Of a stretch of DNA of 64,000 nucleotides, positions 30,509 through 39,485 are shown piece by piece. Numbering within the stretch: the first letter of the stretch is position 1; every line of letters begins with the position of its first letter. The stretch lies in contig NZ_CP015578.1 in the NCBI RefSeq assembly GCF_002139935.1, positions 868,001 to 932,000 of the forward strand. The letters run 5' to 3'. The DNA is from Campylobacter lanienae NCTC 13004. GTDB lineage: Bacteria > Campylobacterota > Campylobacteria > Campylobacterales > Campylobacteraceae. The notes under the pieces are model-generated. The model ran no database searches. It was not told where the DNA came from and was given only the letters and a program-made list of their open reading frames with translations. The position numbers were made by a program, and so were the translations under genes.

Positions 30509-32152
30509 TTATCCTTGATTTTTACACTCTAAAGCTTTGTTTATAATCTCTTTAGCCACCGCTTCTCGCTCTTTAACTAGATAAAAATGATCGCCAAAAT
30601 CGGTATATAATCCCTTTTCGATGGTGTCAGCAAATCTTATAACAGTATTTACATCATAACCTAAATTTTTAATTGAATTTGCTATTAGCTCTGATTTTTG
30701 CTCGTTACTTACAGCGATTATGGCGGCTATACAATTTTTTATATATACCTTTTCTAGGGTGCTTTTTTGAGCTGCGTCGCCATAATATACATTATCACTA
30801 TTGTTTTTACCTCGCTCTACTAAATTTAGATCATTTTCAAGCGCCACATAAGAGCAACCCTTAGCCTTTAGCTGTCTTATTATCTCACGGCCTAGCCTAC
30901 CATATCCGCATACTACAAAATGATTTTTATGCTCTGCGATATCTTTTGTGTTAAGCTCATCTATTTCGTAGTGATGATCTTGAGTAATATCTATGCTATC
31001 TTGATCTTCCATTTTATCAGCAATTTTAACAACATTTTTTAAGATAAATGGAGTTAGAACCATTGAGATGACTACTACAGCAGTTAGAATTTGAAGTATT
31101 CTATCATCTACCATATTTTTGACTGATAAAAGTGTAAATATCGCTAGAGCAAACTCACCAACTTGAGATAGGCTAAGAGCAGTTTTGATAGCTACTTTTT
31201 TACCGGCTAATAATACCAAAAATAGATACACAACCATAGTTTTTATAAACAAAACACAGATTAACGCAGGAATGATGATAAAGATATTTGTAGCTATAAC
31301 TACAAAATCTATTTGCATCCCAACCGTGATAAAAAACAACCCAAGCAATAGATCTCTAAATGGTATCAAGTCTATTTCAATTTGATGTTTATATGGAGTT
31401 TCGGCAATTAGCATACCAGCTATAAATGCACCCAATGAGTAGCTAAATCCAAAATAGTGAGCCAAAAAGCTAGCACCGATTACGGTAAATAAGATAGTTG
31501 TGATAAATAGCTCTTTTGAATTCTCTTGAACAACTGCATTTAAAACACGGCTTAAAATATACTTTCCTATAAAATATAAAAGTACAATCAAAATTAAAGC
31601 ACTTATAATAGATGTGAAAATCAGTGAGCTTACAGATATATCCTTAGTATCAAATATATCTATCATCAAAAGCAATGGTATCACAGCAATATCTTGAAAT
31701 AGCAAAATTCCAAGAGCTTTTCGCCCATATTTTTTAGATACATGGCCTGTATCATTTAATATTTTTAAGACAATGGCTGTAGAGCTAAGCGAAAGAGCAA
31801 AGCCTATAATAATCGCTATTTGCATATCTAAACCAAATATGTAAAATGATGATAAACTAAATATAAATCCAGTAAGAATCATCTGTATAGACCCATATAC
31901 AAATACATATTTTTTCATAGACATTAGATGCTTAATACTAAACTCAAGACCGATAGTAAACATCAAAAATACAATTCCAAATTCAGCTATAAAATTTAAA
32001 TTACTATTTCCTTTTAGCCCAAAAATCAATGAGATAAATACCCCAGTAGCGATATATCCTATGATAGTTGGAATATCATATTTACGAAATAGAAGATTAA
32101 ATAAAATTACAGCACCAGCACCAATAACAAAAATATATACAAAATTCTCCAT
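30509..32152 (-). CDS. Kef-type CPA2 cation/proton antiporter with RCK domain
   Basis: 547 residues. A CPA2 membrane domain (to about 380, with GALLFQD-type LGILLFQDIAVIP and the IGLEFSIKHL segment) joined to a cytoplasmic RCK_N/TrkA-N domain whose NAD motif VVCGYGRLGRE lies near 413. It corresponds to the kefB-annotated gene beside hspR in C. jejuni. K+ efflux coupled to H+ entry is the family role. It starts 5 bases after hspR. Confidence 0.9.
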   Translation of the reverse strand: MENFVYIFVIGAGAVILFNLLFRKYDIPTIIGYIATGVFISLIFGLKGNSNLNFIAEFGIVFLMFTIGLEFSIKHLMSMKKYVFVYGSIQMILTGFIFSLSSFYIFGLDMQIAIIIGFALSLSSTAIVLKILNDTGHVSKKYGRKALGILLFQDIAVIPLLLMIDIFDTKDISVSSLIFTSIISALILIVLLYFIGKYILSRVLNAVVQENSKELFITTILFTVIGASFLAHYFGFSYSLGAFIAGMLIAETPYKHQIEIDLIPFRDLLLGLFFITVGMQIDFVVIATNIFIIIPALICVLFIKTMVVYLFLVLLAGKKVAIKTALSLSQVGEFALAIFTLLSVKNMVDDRILQILTAVVVISMVLTPFILKNVVKIADKMEDQDSIDITQDHHYEIDELNTKDIAEHKNHFVVCGYGRLGREIIRQLKAKGCSYVALENDLNLVERGKNNSDNVYYGDAAQKSTLEKVYIKNCIAAIIAVSNEQKSELIANSIKNLGYDVNTVIRFADTIEKGLYTDFGDHFYLVKEREAVAKEIINKALECKNQG

Positions 32153-32157
32153 TTTTC

Positions 32158-32517
32158 TTACTTTTTATCATTTACAAATATTAGATCAAAACTACTTGTT
32201 CTTTTGACTATTGAGCTTTTATTTTGTGTTTTTATATTTGACCTTAATTCATCTATTGTAGCCTCATACTCTTCAAGTCTTTGCTTAAGCCGTAAAATAA
32301 CATCTACACCGGCTAAATTTACCCCCAAATCCCTTGTTAGTCGCAAAATCATCTTGATTTTATCAAGATCTTTTTCACTATATAATCTCATCTTCCCACC
32401 CGTCCTACTAGGCTCTACTAGCCCCTCTCTTTCATATTGTCTTAGAGTTTGTGGATGGATATTTAATACCTTTGCTACTACGCTTATTAGATAAACTGGC
32501 TCTTCATAATCTTGCAT
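32158..32517 (-). CDS. hspR: Heat-shock repressor HspR (MerR family)
   Basis: 119 residues: N-terminal MerR winged helix (VYLISVVAKVLNIHPQTLRQYEREGLVEPSR, read in parts at residues 6-36) followed by a coiled-coil helix (about 65-95). HspR represses chaperone genes by binding HAIR palindromes, with DnaK or CbpA as cofactor in studied species. It lies 9 bases after cbpA. Candidate HAIR-like sites are present at the cbpA and hrcA promoters in this window. Confidence 0.93.
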   Translation of the reverse strand: MQDYEEPVYLISVVAKVLNIHPQTLRQYEREGLVEPSRTGGKMRLYSEKDLDKIKMILRLTRDLGVNLAGVDVILRLKQRLEEYEATIDELRSNIKTQNKSSIVKRTSSFDLIFVNDKK

Positions 32518-32526
32518 ATTACCTCC

Positions 32527-33414
32527 TTATAATCTATTTTCTAACATATTTTTTAACTCTGGATCTAGCTCATCTATAGATGGTAAAATCACATTAATAA
32601 TCAGATACATATCACCATAAATTTCACTCTTTCTATTTTTCACTCCATAGCCTTTTAATCTAATCTTTTGACCATTTTTGGTATTGGCTGGAATTTTGAT
32701 AGAGGCCTCTTTTTTAAATGTTTTGACATTAATCTTACCACCAAAAAGAGCCGTTTTGAGATCAATATCTAAATTTTTATAAAGATCATCCCCATCTCTT
32801 TTATACTCTTTATCATCTTCTATATTGACACTGATTATTAGATCGCCTCTGTGGCCTCCGGCGCTTTTACCTTTATTTCTAGCGCGTAATTTCTCACCAT
32901 TTTTTAATCCAGCTGGGATTTTGATCTTGATCTTTTCGCCATTTACGCTAAATTCATAATCACCGCCATTTACAGCAAGTTCAAATGAGATATTAATCTT
33001 AGCTTGGATATCTAAATTTTGCCCAAATCCACCGCCAAATCCATCAAAACTCTCAAAACTAGATGAGCCAAACCCACCAAATCCCCTGCTAGAGCGACTA
33101 GATCTACCAAAATTGCCAAAAATTTGATTTAATATATCATTAATATCAGCATTACCGCCAAAATTTTCTCTACTAAAATCATGAAAACTCTGCCCACCAA
33201 ACATACTATCACCATATTGATCATACTGCTTACGCTTCGTTTCATCGCTTAAAATTTCATAAGCGGCATTAATCTCTTTAAATTTCTCTTCAGTCCCTGG
33301 GTCTTTATTGATATCAGGATGATATTGTCTAGCTAATTTTCTGTAGGCTTTTTTGATTTCATCGCTACTAGCGGTTTTAGAGACGCCTAAGGTCTCATAT
33401 AAACTATTACTCAT
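32527..33414 (-). CDS. cbpA: DnaJ-class co-chaperone CbpA
   Basis: 295 residues: J domain (5-70) with HPD in [10 protein letters not shown], a Gly/Phe-rich linker (about 75-135), then two C-terminal peptide-binding domains without the zinc finger of true DnaJ. It stimulates DnaK, and in Helicobacter modulates HspR. GGAG precedes the ATG by 7 bases. First gene of cbpA-hspR-antiporters, under a consensus promoter with a HAIR-like operator. Confidence 0.94.
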   Translation of the reverse strand: MSNSLYETLGVSKTASSDEIKKAYRKLARQYHPDINKDPGTEEKFKEINAAYEILSDETKRKQYDQYGDSMFGGQSFHDFSRENFGGNADINDILNQIFGNFGRSSRSSRGFGGFGSSSFESFDGFGGGFGQNLDIQAKINISFELAVNGGDYEFSVNGEKIKIKIPAGLKNGEKLRARNKGKSAGGHRGDLIISVNIEDDKEYKRDGDDLYKNLDIDLKTALFGGKINVKTFKKEASIKIPANTKNGQKIRLKGYGVKNRKSEIYGDMYLIINVILPSIDELDPELKNMLENRL

Positions 33415-33445
33415 TATAATTCTCCACTTATATATTTTTATATAT

Positions 33446-33475
33446 ATTATATCATAAAAGTTGAGCTAATGTCAA
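33446..33475 (-). promoter_or_regulatory. cbpA-hspR promoter, full -35/-10 consensus
   Basis: Complement strand TTGACA (33475-33470), 18 bases, TATAAT (33451-33446), the latter preceded by TGA as an extended -10. The spacing and both hexamers equal those of the hrcA promoter. The leader to the cbpA ATG would be about 25 bases. Confidence 0.72.
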
Positions 33476-33480
33476 TCAAC
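33460..33480. promoter_or_regulatory. HAIR-like operator for HspR at cbpA
   Basis: GTTGAGC-N7-AATCAAC on the + strand, 10 of 14 matches to HAIR (CTTGAGT-N7-ACTCAAG) with the TTGA-N11-TCAA core; the perfect arms extend to AAGTTGA/TCAACTT (33458-33482). It covers the -35 and part of the spacer of the cbpA promoter, a position suited to autorepression by HspR. Confidence 0.65.
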
Positions 33481-33531
33481 TTATTTAATTTCATTTATAT
33501 AAATATTAATTTTACATTTATCAGCAAATAT

Positions 33532-33537
33532 TATAAT
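33532..33537 (+). promoter_or_regulatory. Putative -10 box for htrA
   Basis: TATAAT 28 bases before the htrA ATG, in an A/T-periodic region with no recognisable -35. AAGGAA provides the ribosome site. Confidence 0.45.
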
Positions 33538-33565
33538 CAAGCATTATTTTAAGCAAGGAATTATT

Positions 33566-34978
33566 ATGAAAAAAATATCAATAATCTCGCTATTAGCAGC
33601 TACGGCTATTTTTGGCGCTAGCGTAGAGTTTCGTGACGCAAATTCAAATTTCAATCGCATAAATCCATCTATAGATCAAAACTCAATTTTATCATACAAT
33701 AGCTCAATCCAAATAGCCAAACAAGCTGTGGTAAATATATCCACAACTAGAACAACCAAAACAAAAAATCATTTAAATAGCTTGATGAATGATCCATTTT
33801 TTCAAGAATTTTTTGGTTTTGGCTTTAATATCCCAGAGCAAAGAAGCCAAAAAAGCTCATCTTTAGGCTCGGGGGTGATTATAACTAGCAATGGATATAT
33901 AGTTACTAATTATCATGTTATAGAAGATAGCGATGAGATCATAGTCTCAATGCTTGATAACTCTAAAGAGTATAAAGCCAAAGTAGTTGGCTCAGACCCC
34001 AAAACAGATCTAGCCATTATCAAAATCGAAGCGACAAATTTAACTCCCGCATATTTTGCTGATAGCTCCAAATTGCTTGAAGGCGATGTGGTATTTGCTA
34101 TTGGAAATCCATTTGGTGTAGGTGGCAGCATTACAAGTGGGATAATTAGCGGATTAAATAAAGATAATATCGGATTAAATCAATATGAGGATTTTATCCA
34201 AACAGACGCAAGCATAAACCCAGGCAATAGCGGTGGGGCCTTGATCGATAGTCGTGGTGCCTTAGTAGGGATAAATTCAGCTATTTTAAGTAGAAGTGGT
34301 GGTAACAACGGAATAGGCTTTGCGATCCCATCTAATATGGTAAAAACAATAGCCCAAAAGCTAATTAGCGATGGCAAGATAACTCGTGGATATATCGGTG
34401 TGATGATTGCGAATTTAACTACAGATCAAAAAGAAATCTATAAAAACAAAGAAGGCGCCCTAATTACAAATGTAGAAAAGGATTATCCAGCTAGCAAGGC
34501 AGGATTACAAAGGGGAGATTTGATTATAAAAGTAGATAATAAACCGATCAAAAGCGCAAATGACCTAAAAAACATAATCGGCGCTTACTCGCCAAATACC
34601 AAAATTAGCGTAGAATATGAAAGAGCAGGCAAAATTTACTCTACTAAACTCCAGCTAACTACAACCGATGATGTCCAAGTGGCAGCTAAGAATTTTAGCA
34701 TTGATGGATTAAGCGTTCAAAACCTAAGCGATGATATAAGATATAAATACAAAATTCCACAAGATATAAAAGGGGTATTAATAACAGATGTCAAAGATGG
34801 CTCAAATGCCGCAAATACCGGCTTTGAAACTGGCGATATAATTATCCAAGTAAATGAGAAAATTATAAGCAATATTAATGAATTTAGCAAAGAGCTTCAA
34901 GCCTCTAAAGCTTCAAATAGAAAACCGATAATATGGATAAATAGAGCTGGAATTCTAATGGGACTTGTATTGAAATAA
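33566..34978 (+). CDS. htrA: Periplasmic serine protease/chaperone HtrA (DegP)
   Basis: 470 residues: a signal peptide ending near AIFGAS, a trypsin-like domain with triad H117, D148, S222 (TNYHVIE, DPKTDLAI, GNSGGA), and two PDZ domains (about 275-365 and 385-465). HtrA degrades or refolds misfolded envelope proteins; in C. jejuni it is secreted, cleaves E-cadherin and matters for heat tolerance and invasion. It diverges from cbpA and precedes the cprRS-type genes, the same order as in C. jejuni. Confidence 0.95.
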   Translation: MKKISIISLLAATAIFGASVEFRDANSNFNRINPSIDQNSILSYNSSIQIAKQAVVNISTTRTTKTKNHLNSLMNDPFFQEFFGFGFNIPEQRSQKSSSLGSGVIITSNGYIVTNYHVIEDSDEIIVSMLDNSKEYKAKVVGSDPKTDLAIIKIEATNLTPAYFADSSKLLEGDVVFAIGNPFGVGGSITSGIISGLNKDNIGLNQYEDFIQTDASINPGNSGGALIDSRGALVGINSAILSRSGGNNGIGFAIPSNMVKTIAQKLISDGKITRGYIGVMIANLTTDQKEIYKNKEGALITNVEKDYPASKAGLQRGDLIIKVDNKPIKSANDLKNIIGAYSPNTKISVEYERAGKIYSTKLQLTTTDDVQVAAKNFSIDGLSVQNLSDDIRYKYKIPQDIKGVLITDVKDGSNAANTGFETGDIIIQVNEKIISNINEFSKELQASKASNRKPIIWINRAGILMGLVLK

Positions 34979-35023
34979 TAGCTATTTTTGGTTATAATCA
35001 GTCTAAATTTATAAGGCGGATAT

Positions 35024-35698
35024 ATGATAAAAATTCTAATGATTGAAGATGATTTTGAGCTTGCTGAGATTTTGAGTGAGTACTTAGAGCAGTTTGATAT
35101 AGAAGTTAAGATATGTGATGATCCATATTTAGGGCTTTCTACTCTTAATACTAGCAAATTTGATCTAGTGATTTTAGATCTTACTCTACCTGGGATTGAT
35201 GGTTTAGAAGTGTGTAAAGAGATACGCACCAAACACACAATCCCAATCATAATATCTAGCGCTAGGCACGATATCAGCGATAAGATTAACGCATTTGAAT
35301 TTGGTGCTGATGACTACTTGCCAAAACCATATAATCCCCAAGAGCTTTTAGCTCGTATTAAGAGCCATTTACGCCGCCAAAGCATTAATATACAAGAGCT
35401 TTCACCAACGCAAAAAGATCTAGTTTGTGATGATTTTCGCCATATCATAACGCTAAAAGGTGAGCCACTTCAACTAACAGTAGCTGAGTATGATATACTA
35501 AGATATCTAATCAAAAAAGAAGGTGGTGCTATAAGTCGTGAAGAGCTAATTTATAATTGCAACTCAATCAATGAAGATAGCACAAACAAAAGCATCGATG
35601 TCATAATCGGACGCATTAGAACCAAAATCGGTGAAAATCCCAAAGAGCCAAAATATATACACGCTATTAGGGGCGTAGGCTATAAATTAGAGCAGTAA
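35024..35698 (+). CDS. cprR: OmpR-family response regulator, CprR-like
   Basis: 224 residues: receiver domain with acidic pair D9/D10, phospho-acceptor D52 (VILDLTLPG) and the conserved lysine in LPKPYNP, then a winged-helix OmpR/PhoB output domain (about 130-222). Its location just after htrA and before a histidine kinase corresponds to CprR of C. jejuni, an essential regulator of envelope and biofilm traits. Name assigned by synteny. Confidence 0.87.
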   Translation: MIKILMIEDDFELAEILSEYLEQFDIEVKICDDPYLGLSTLNTSKFDLVILDLTLPGIDGLEVCKEIRTKHTIPIIISSARHDISDKINAFEFGADDYLPKPYNPQELLARIKSHLRRQSINIQELSPTQKDLVCDDFRHIITLKGEPLQLTVAEYDILRYLIKKEGGAISREELIYNCNSINEDSTNKSIDVIIGRIRTKIGENPKEPKYIHAIRGVGYKLEQ

Positions 35699-35713
35699 AT
35701 CTGGATTATAGTA

Positions 35714-36961
35714 GTGAAATTCTCATCTATTTTTTATACCATTACTCTGATTTTTGCTCTTGGGATTGGGGCTATAGGCATTGCATTTTTGTGGCTTATA
35801 GAGTATGACAAGGCTAACTACGCTAGAGAGCTAAATACCAAATACTCAATTGTAGCTAGAGCCACACTATTATATCTTAATGAGCTAATAAATCAAGATG
35901 AGTATAAAGAGCAATTATCAAATTTATATATGCCGCCCATAAATGATGAGAGCAAAAAAGAAAAAATCATAAAAGAAGCCGTGGTATTAGAAGAGATCAC
36001 TACAGAGCTAGGCATTAGCGCTATACTATTTCACCAAAAGAAAAACTATCTTAAAATTACCAAAGATGATGAGACTCTACTTCTTATTGATACTGCTTAT
36101 CAATCTTATCGCTATATAATAATACAGATTATATTTGCCTTTGTGGCTGGAATTATACTGCTTACTTATATATTTATAATTCGTAAAATTATGCCACTTG
36201 GCAAGCTTAAACGAGAGATTGATAAATTTGCTCAAGGTGATTTAGAGATCAAAAATGTAGCCACTGGAAACGATGAGATAAGCCAAGTTGCGAGTGCGTT
36301 TTATGATGCTGTGAGTCAGATTAAAAATTTAAATAATAGTAGGCAATTATTTCTTCGTAATATCATGCACGAGTTAAAAACCCCAATCACAAAAGGTAGA
36401 ATTACAGCTGAAATGATAGAGAAAAATAAAAATCAAGAGCGTTTAATCGATGTATTTGAGCGACTTGAGAGCTTGATAAATGAATTTGCAGCTGTAGAGA
36501 GAGCTACATCTAGGTTAGTTGGCGAGTTAAAACCATATAAAATACGAGATATCATAGATGAGGCTATAGATATTGCTATGATTGAAGAGTCTAGCGTAAG
36601 AGTAGTAGCTATAGATGACGCTACTATAAAAGCTGATTTTAAGCTCTTAGCAATTGCGTGTAAAAATATGATAGATAATGCGTTGAAATATTCAGATGAT
36701 AAATTTGTTAAAATAACAATCACAAATAATGAGATAGTATTCTCATCTAAATCACAGCCATTAGAACATGATATAAAATATTATATAGAGCCATTTACGC
36801 AAGGCTCAAATGCTAAAAAGAGCTTTGGATTAGGATTATATATAGTCCATAATATCTTAGTAGCTCACAAGCTAAAACTACTATATAATCACCAAAATGG
36901 GATAAATAATTTTGTCTTTAGCTTTATTAACTCAAATCAAAGCAAAAACATAGACAAATAA
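35714..36961 (+). CDS. cprS: Sensor histidine kinase, CprS-like
   Basis: 415 residues from a GTG start. Two membrane segments (about 7-29 and 134-155) flank a periplasmic sensor of about 100 residues; a HAMP-like stretch follows, then the H-box NIMHELKTP with H219 and the ATP-binding domain with N-box KNMIDNALKYS and G-box FGLGLYIV. It should phosphorylate the adjacent regulator. Its last 30 bases overlap the end of the convergent comEC gene. Confidence 0.87.
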   Translation: MKFSSIFYTITLIFALGIGAIGIAFLWLIEYDKANYARELNTKYSIVARATLLYLNELINQDEYKEQLSNLYMPPINDESKKEKIIKEAVVLEEITTELGISAILFHQKKNYLKITKDDETLLLIDTAYQSYRYIIIQIIFAFVAGIILLTYIFIIRKIMPLGKLKREIDKFAQGDLEIKNVATGNDEISQVASAFYDAVSQIKNLNNSRQLFLRNIMHELKTPITKGRITAEMIEKNKNQERLIDVFERLESLINEFAAVERATSRLVGELKPYKIRDIIDEAIDIAMIEESSVRVVAIDDATIKADFKLLAIACKNMIDNALKYSDDKFVKITITNNEIVFSSKSQPLEHDIKYYIEPFTQGSNAKKSFGLGLYIVHNILVAHKLKLLYNHQNGINNFVFSFINSNQSKNIDK

Positions 36962-38188
36962 CCCCAAAAATGCTAATAATATCATTATTTGCTTTTTATA
37001 TATCGCTAATAAAGCAAGGATATTATATCCGATAAATTCCCATAACCCCACGACTGCCCTACCCTGCGCTGGGGCAAACTCAAGAAATCTTAAAATCCAC
37101 TCATCAAAAATCCCACCATACCCAAATATATGTAAAAACAGGCTAAGCGGATAAAATATCACAAAAATATAAGCTATAGGAATCACGCTAATCTGATACC
37201 AACTCACAGTTGGAAAAAAGTAATAAACAGGAATATTCATCGCCAAAAATACAAATATCTCCAAAGCTAAAGTATGGATAAAAATACGCCAATAGCTATT
37301 TAAATCATCTTTATTGCCAAAGTGATAAATATATAAAAATATAAAATAGACCCCAAGAGCTGAAAAATAAAATCCTATAGAAAATAGCAAATTTACACTA
37401 AAAGCTACCCCAATCAAAATAGATAAAATCAAATTCCCAAAGCTAAAAATCTTTAGCCCCCTACTAAGAAGCAAAAATCCAATAACACCCATAATATAAG
37501 ACCTTAAAAAGCTAGGCGTAAAATCCAAAATATATAGATAAAATCCCATTAAAATAAACAAAATCAAACTAATATAAAATCTCAAATTTAAATATGGGAA
37601 ATACCTATCTTGTAGCGGCATAATCGTAAATTTCGCTATAAAAAATATAAAGACAAATATCACACTAAGATGAAATCCGCTAATTGCGATAATGTGAGCT
37701 ATCCCCCAGTTAGTTACATTTTGCCTTAGCTCCTTACTCATCGGCGTTGCTAGATACAAAGCACTATAAAGCTCTTGAATTTTAGAATCGCTATGTTGGC
37801 TGATGATGGCTGATTTTAGATGATTTGTAATGCTTGGAGGCTTTATAAACTCTACAATCTTAAAACTAGGCAAAAAAAATCTACCCGTTATATAGTTTTT
37901 AAATTTCAGATTTTTGGTTATAACGCCAACTTCACAGCTACTACATTTTGGTAAATTTTTTGATCTAGTATAAAATACAAACTCATCGCTTTTAAACTGG
38001 ATGATATAATACTCCCCGCTCTTACCCTCTCTCTTATCGCTAAATAATAGATCAGCTTTAATAAAGTTATAAGGCGAGGATATAAATTTCTCATAATTTT
38101 TAAACTCAATATATAAATTTAGAGCCAAAATCCCCACGCAAATAGCCGCAAATATCCCAAATTGCTTAAAATTAGCAAAGATATTCAT
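36932..38188 (-). CDS. comEC: ComEC/Rec2-family DNA uptake protein (short form)
   Basis: 418 residues: an N-terminal OB-like extracytoplasmic region (about 40-125) and a multi-helix Competence domain with the family core WGIAHIIAISGFHLSVIF near residue 158. Bacillus ComEC also carries a metallo-beta-lactamase domain; it is missing here, as in other Campylobacterota. It would form the inner-membrane channel for transforming DNA. It begins one base after the TolC-like stop, so it is likely read from the macA promoter. Confidence 0.85.
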   Translation of the reverse strand: MNIFANFKQFGIFAAICVGILALNLYIEFKNYEKFISSPYNFIKADLLFSDKREGKSGEYYIIQFKSDEFVFYTRSKNLPKCSSCEVGVITKNLKFKNYITGRFFLPSFKIVEFIKPPSITNHLKSAIISQHSDSKIQELYSALYLATPMSKELRQNVTNWGIAHIIAISGFHLSVIFVFIFFIAKFTIMPLQDRYFPYLNLRFYISLILFILMGFYLYILDFTPSFLRSYIMGVIGFLLLSRGLKIFSFGNLILSILIGVAFSVNLLFSIGFYFSALGVYFIFLYIYHFGNKDDLNSYWRIFIHTLALEIFVFLAMNIPVYYFFPTVSWYQISVIPIAYIFVIFYPLSLFLHIFGYGGIFDEWILRFLEFAPAQGRAVVGLWEFIGYNILALLAIYKKQIMILLAFLGLFVYVFALI

Positions 38189-39484
38189 CTACTTAGCAAT
38201 AGCCTTATAGTAGCTTATCTCATCATTTAAAAGCTCAAATTTTTGATTAATTAATGAAATTTGGATTGATATTAGATTGTTTTGTGCTTCTATTAGATCT
38301 TTTAATTCTGCGCTACCTTCATTATATTTGCTTTGATAAATTTCTACAATCTTAGCTTGATCATCTCTCATCACTATCAAATTTTCATATGTGATATTAT
38401 CAGTTTGGTAAAAATTGATATATTTTAATGCCTCATTTATCGCATTTTTTAGCGTTTGCTCGTAGCTTAATCTAAGTTTATTAAACTCAAGTTCGCTAAT
38501 TTTGATATGTTTTTGTAACTTATAATAGTCCAAAAAAGGCAAACTAAAACTCACAACCCCACCAAGTTGATTAAAATCAAAGCTATTTTTAAATTTACTA
38601 TCTTCATCGCTTAAACTCGCCCCAAGCGAAAGCGAAGGCAATAGATCTTTTTGGCTCAATCTATATTGATAAAAACTTGCGTTTAAATTTGAAATTGCCT
38701 CATTGATATCTGGGCGATTTGATAACTCACTAATCTCAAACTCACCTATCCCCACAAATCCAACTTCGCTTAAACTAAGCTCATCAAATCTCATATCGCT
38801 TCTTGTGAGATTTTTTAAGCTCTCATAGTTTTGCTCTAATGACCTTTGGGTGGATTGAATTTGATTTTGAATTTTTAAGATATTTTGAGAGCTTTGCTTA
38901 ATAGCCAAAAACTCCTCCTTGCCATTATCAAATTTAACTCTCACAAGCTCATCAAGCATCTTTGCGTTATCTAAATTTTGTTTTAAACTACGCAAAGAGT
39001 CATTAAGATATAAGATATTAAAATAGCTATTAGCAACTTGATTTATGATAGTTAATCTCAAATTTTCTAGCGTTGATCTACTAGCAGACCATAGCCACTC
39101 TTTGGATTTATAATTATCATAAATTTTACCAAATATATCAAGCTCATAACTAAGGCTAAATTTAGAATTAAATCTACTGCTAAACTCATCATTTCTACCG
39201 ATATCTCTACTAGAATTAGCCCCGATCTCGCCACTAAGCGATGGTATATATCCATCACTTGCTACATTAGAATTTAGCATAGCTATCTCTAAATTCAGAG
39301 CCGCTATATTAAGATTTTCGCTATTTTTCATAGCTAAATCAACCAACTCATTTAAGGTAGTTTGGTTAAAATCCTTATACCACTTAGGGGTATAAAACTC
39401 AACATCTTTAATCTCATAATCTAGCTTTTTGCTAGCGCATCCGCTAATCATAAAAGCGATAAAAATAGCAATCATATATCTCAT
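38189..39484 (-). CDS. TolC-family outer-membrane efflux lipoprotein
   Basis: 431 residues. The signal peptide ends in a lipobox (ISGC, cysteine 16), then two outer-membrane-factor repeats with the NxxxAxLNLEIA and SLSLGASLS patterns typical of NodT/CusC-type channels. It should pair with MacAB just upstream as the outer-membrane exit duct. In C. jejuni the equivalent gene follows macB as well. Confidence 0.87.
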   Translation of the reverse strand: MRYMIAIFIAFMISGCASKKLDYEIKDVEFYTPKWYKDFNQTTLNELVDLAMKNSENLNIAALNLEIAMLNSNVASDGYIPSLSGEIGANSSRDIGRNDEFSSRFNSKFSLSYELDIFGKIYDNYKSKEWLWSASRSTLENLRLTIINQVANSYFNILYLNDSLRSLKQNLDNAKMLDELVRVKFDNGKEEFLAIKQSSQNILKIQNQIQSTQRSLEQNYESLKNLTRSDMRFDELSLSEVGFVGIGEFEISELSNRPDINEAISNLNASFYQYRLSQKDLLPSLSLGASLSDEDSKFKNSFDFNQLGGVVSFSLPFLDYYKLQKHIKISELEFNKLRLSYEQTLKNAINEALKYINFYQTDNITYENLIVMRDDQAKIVEIYQSKYNEGSAELKDLIEAQNNLISIQISLINQKFELLNDEISYYKAIAK

Positions 39485-39485
39485 A

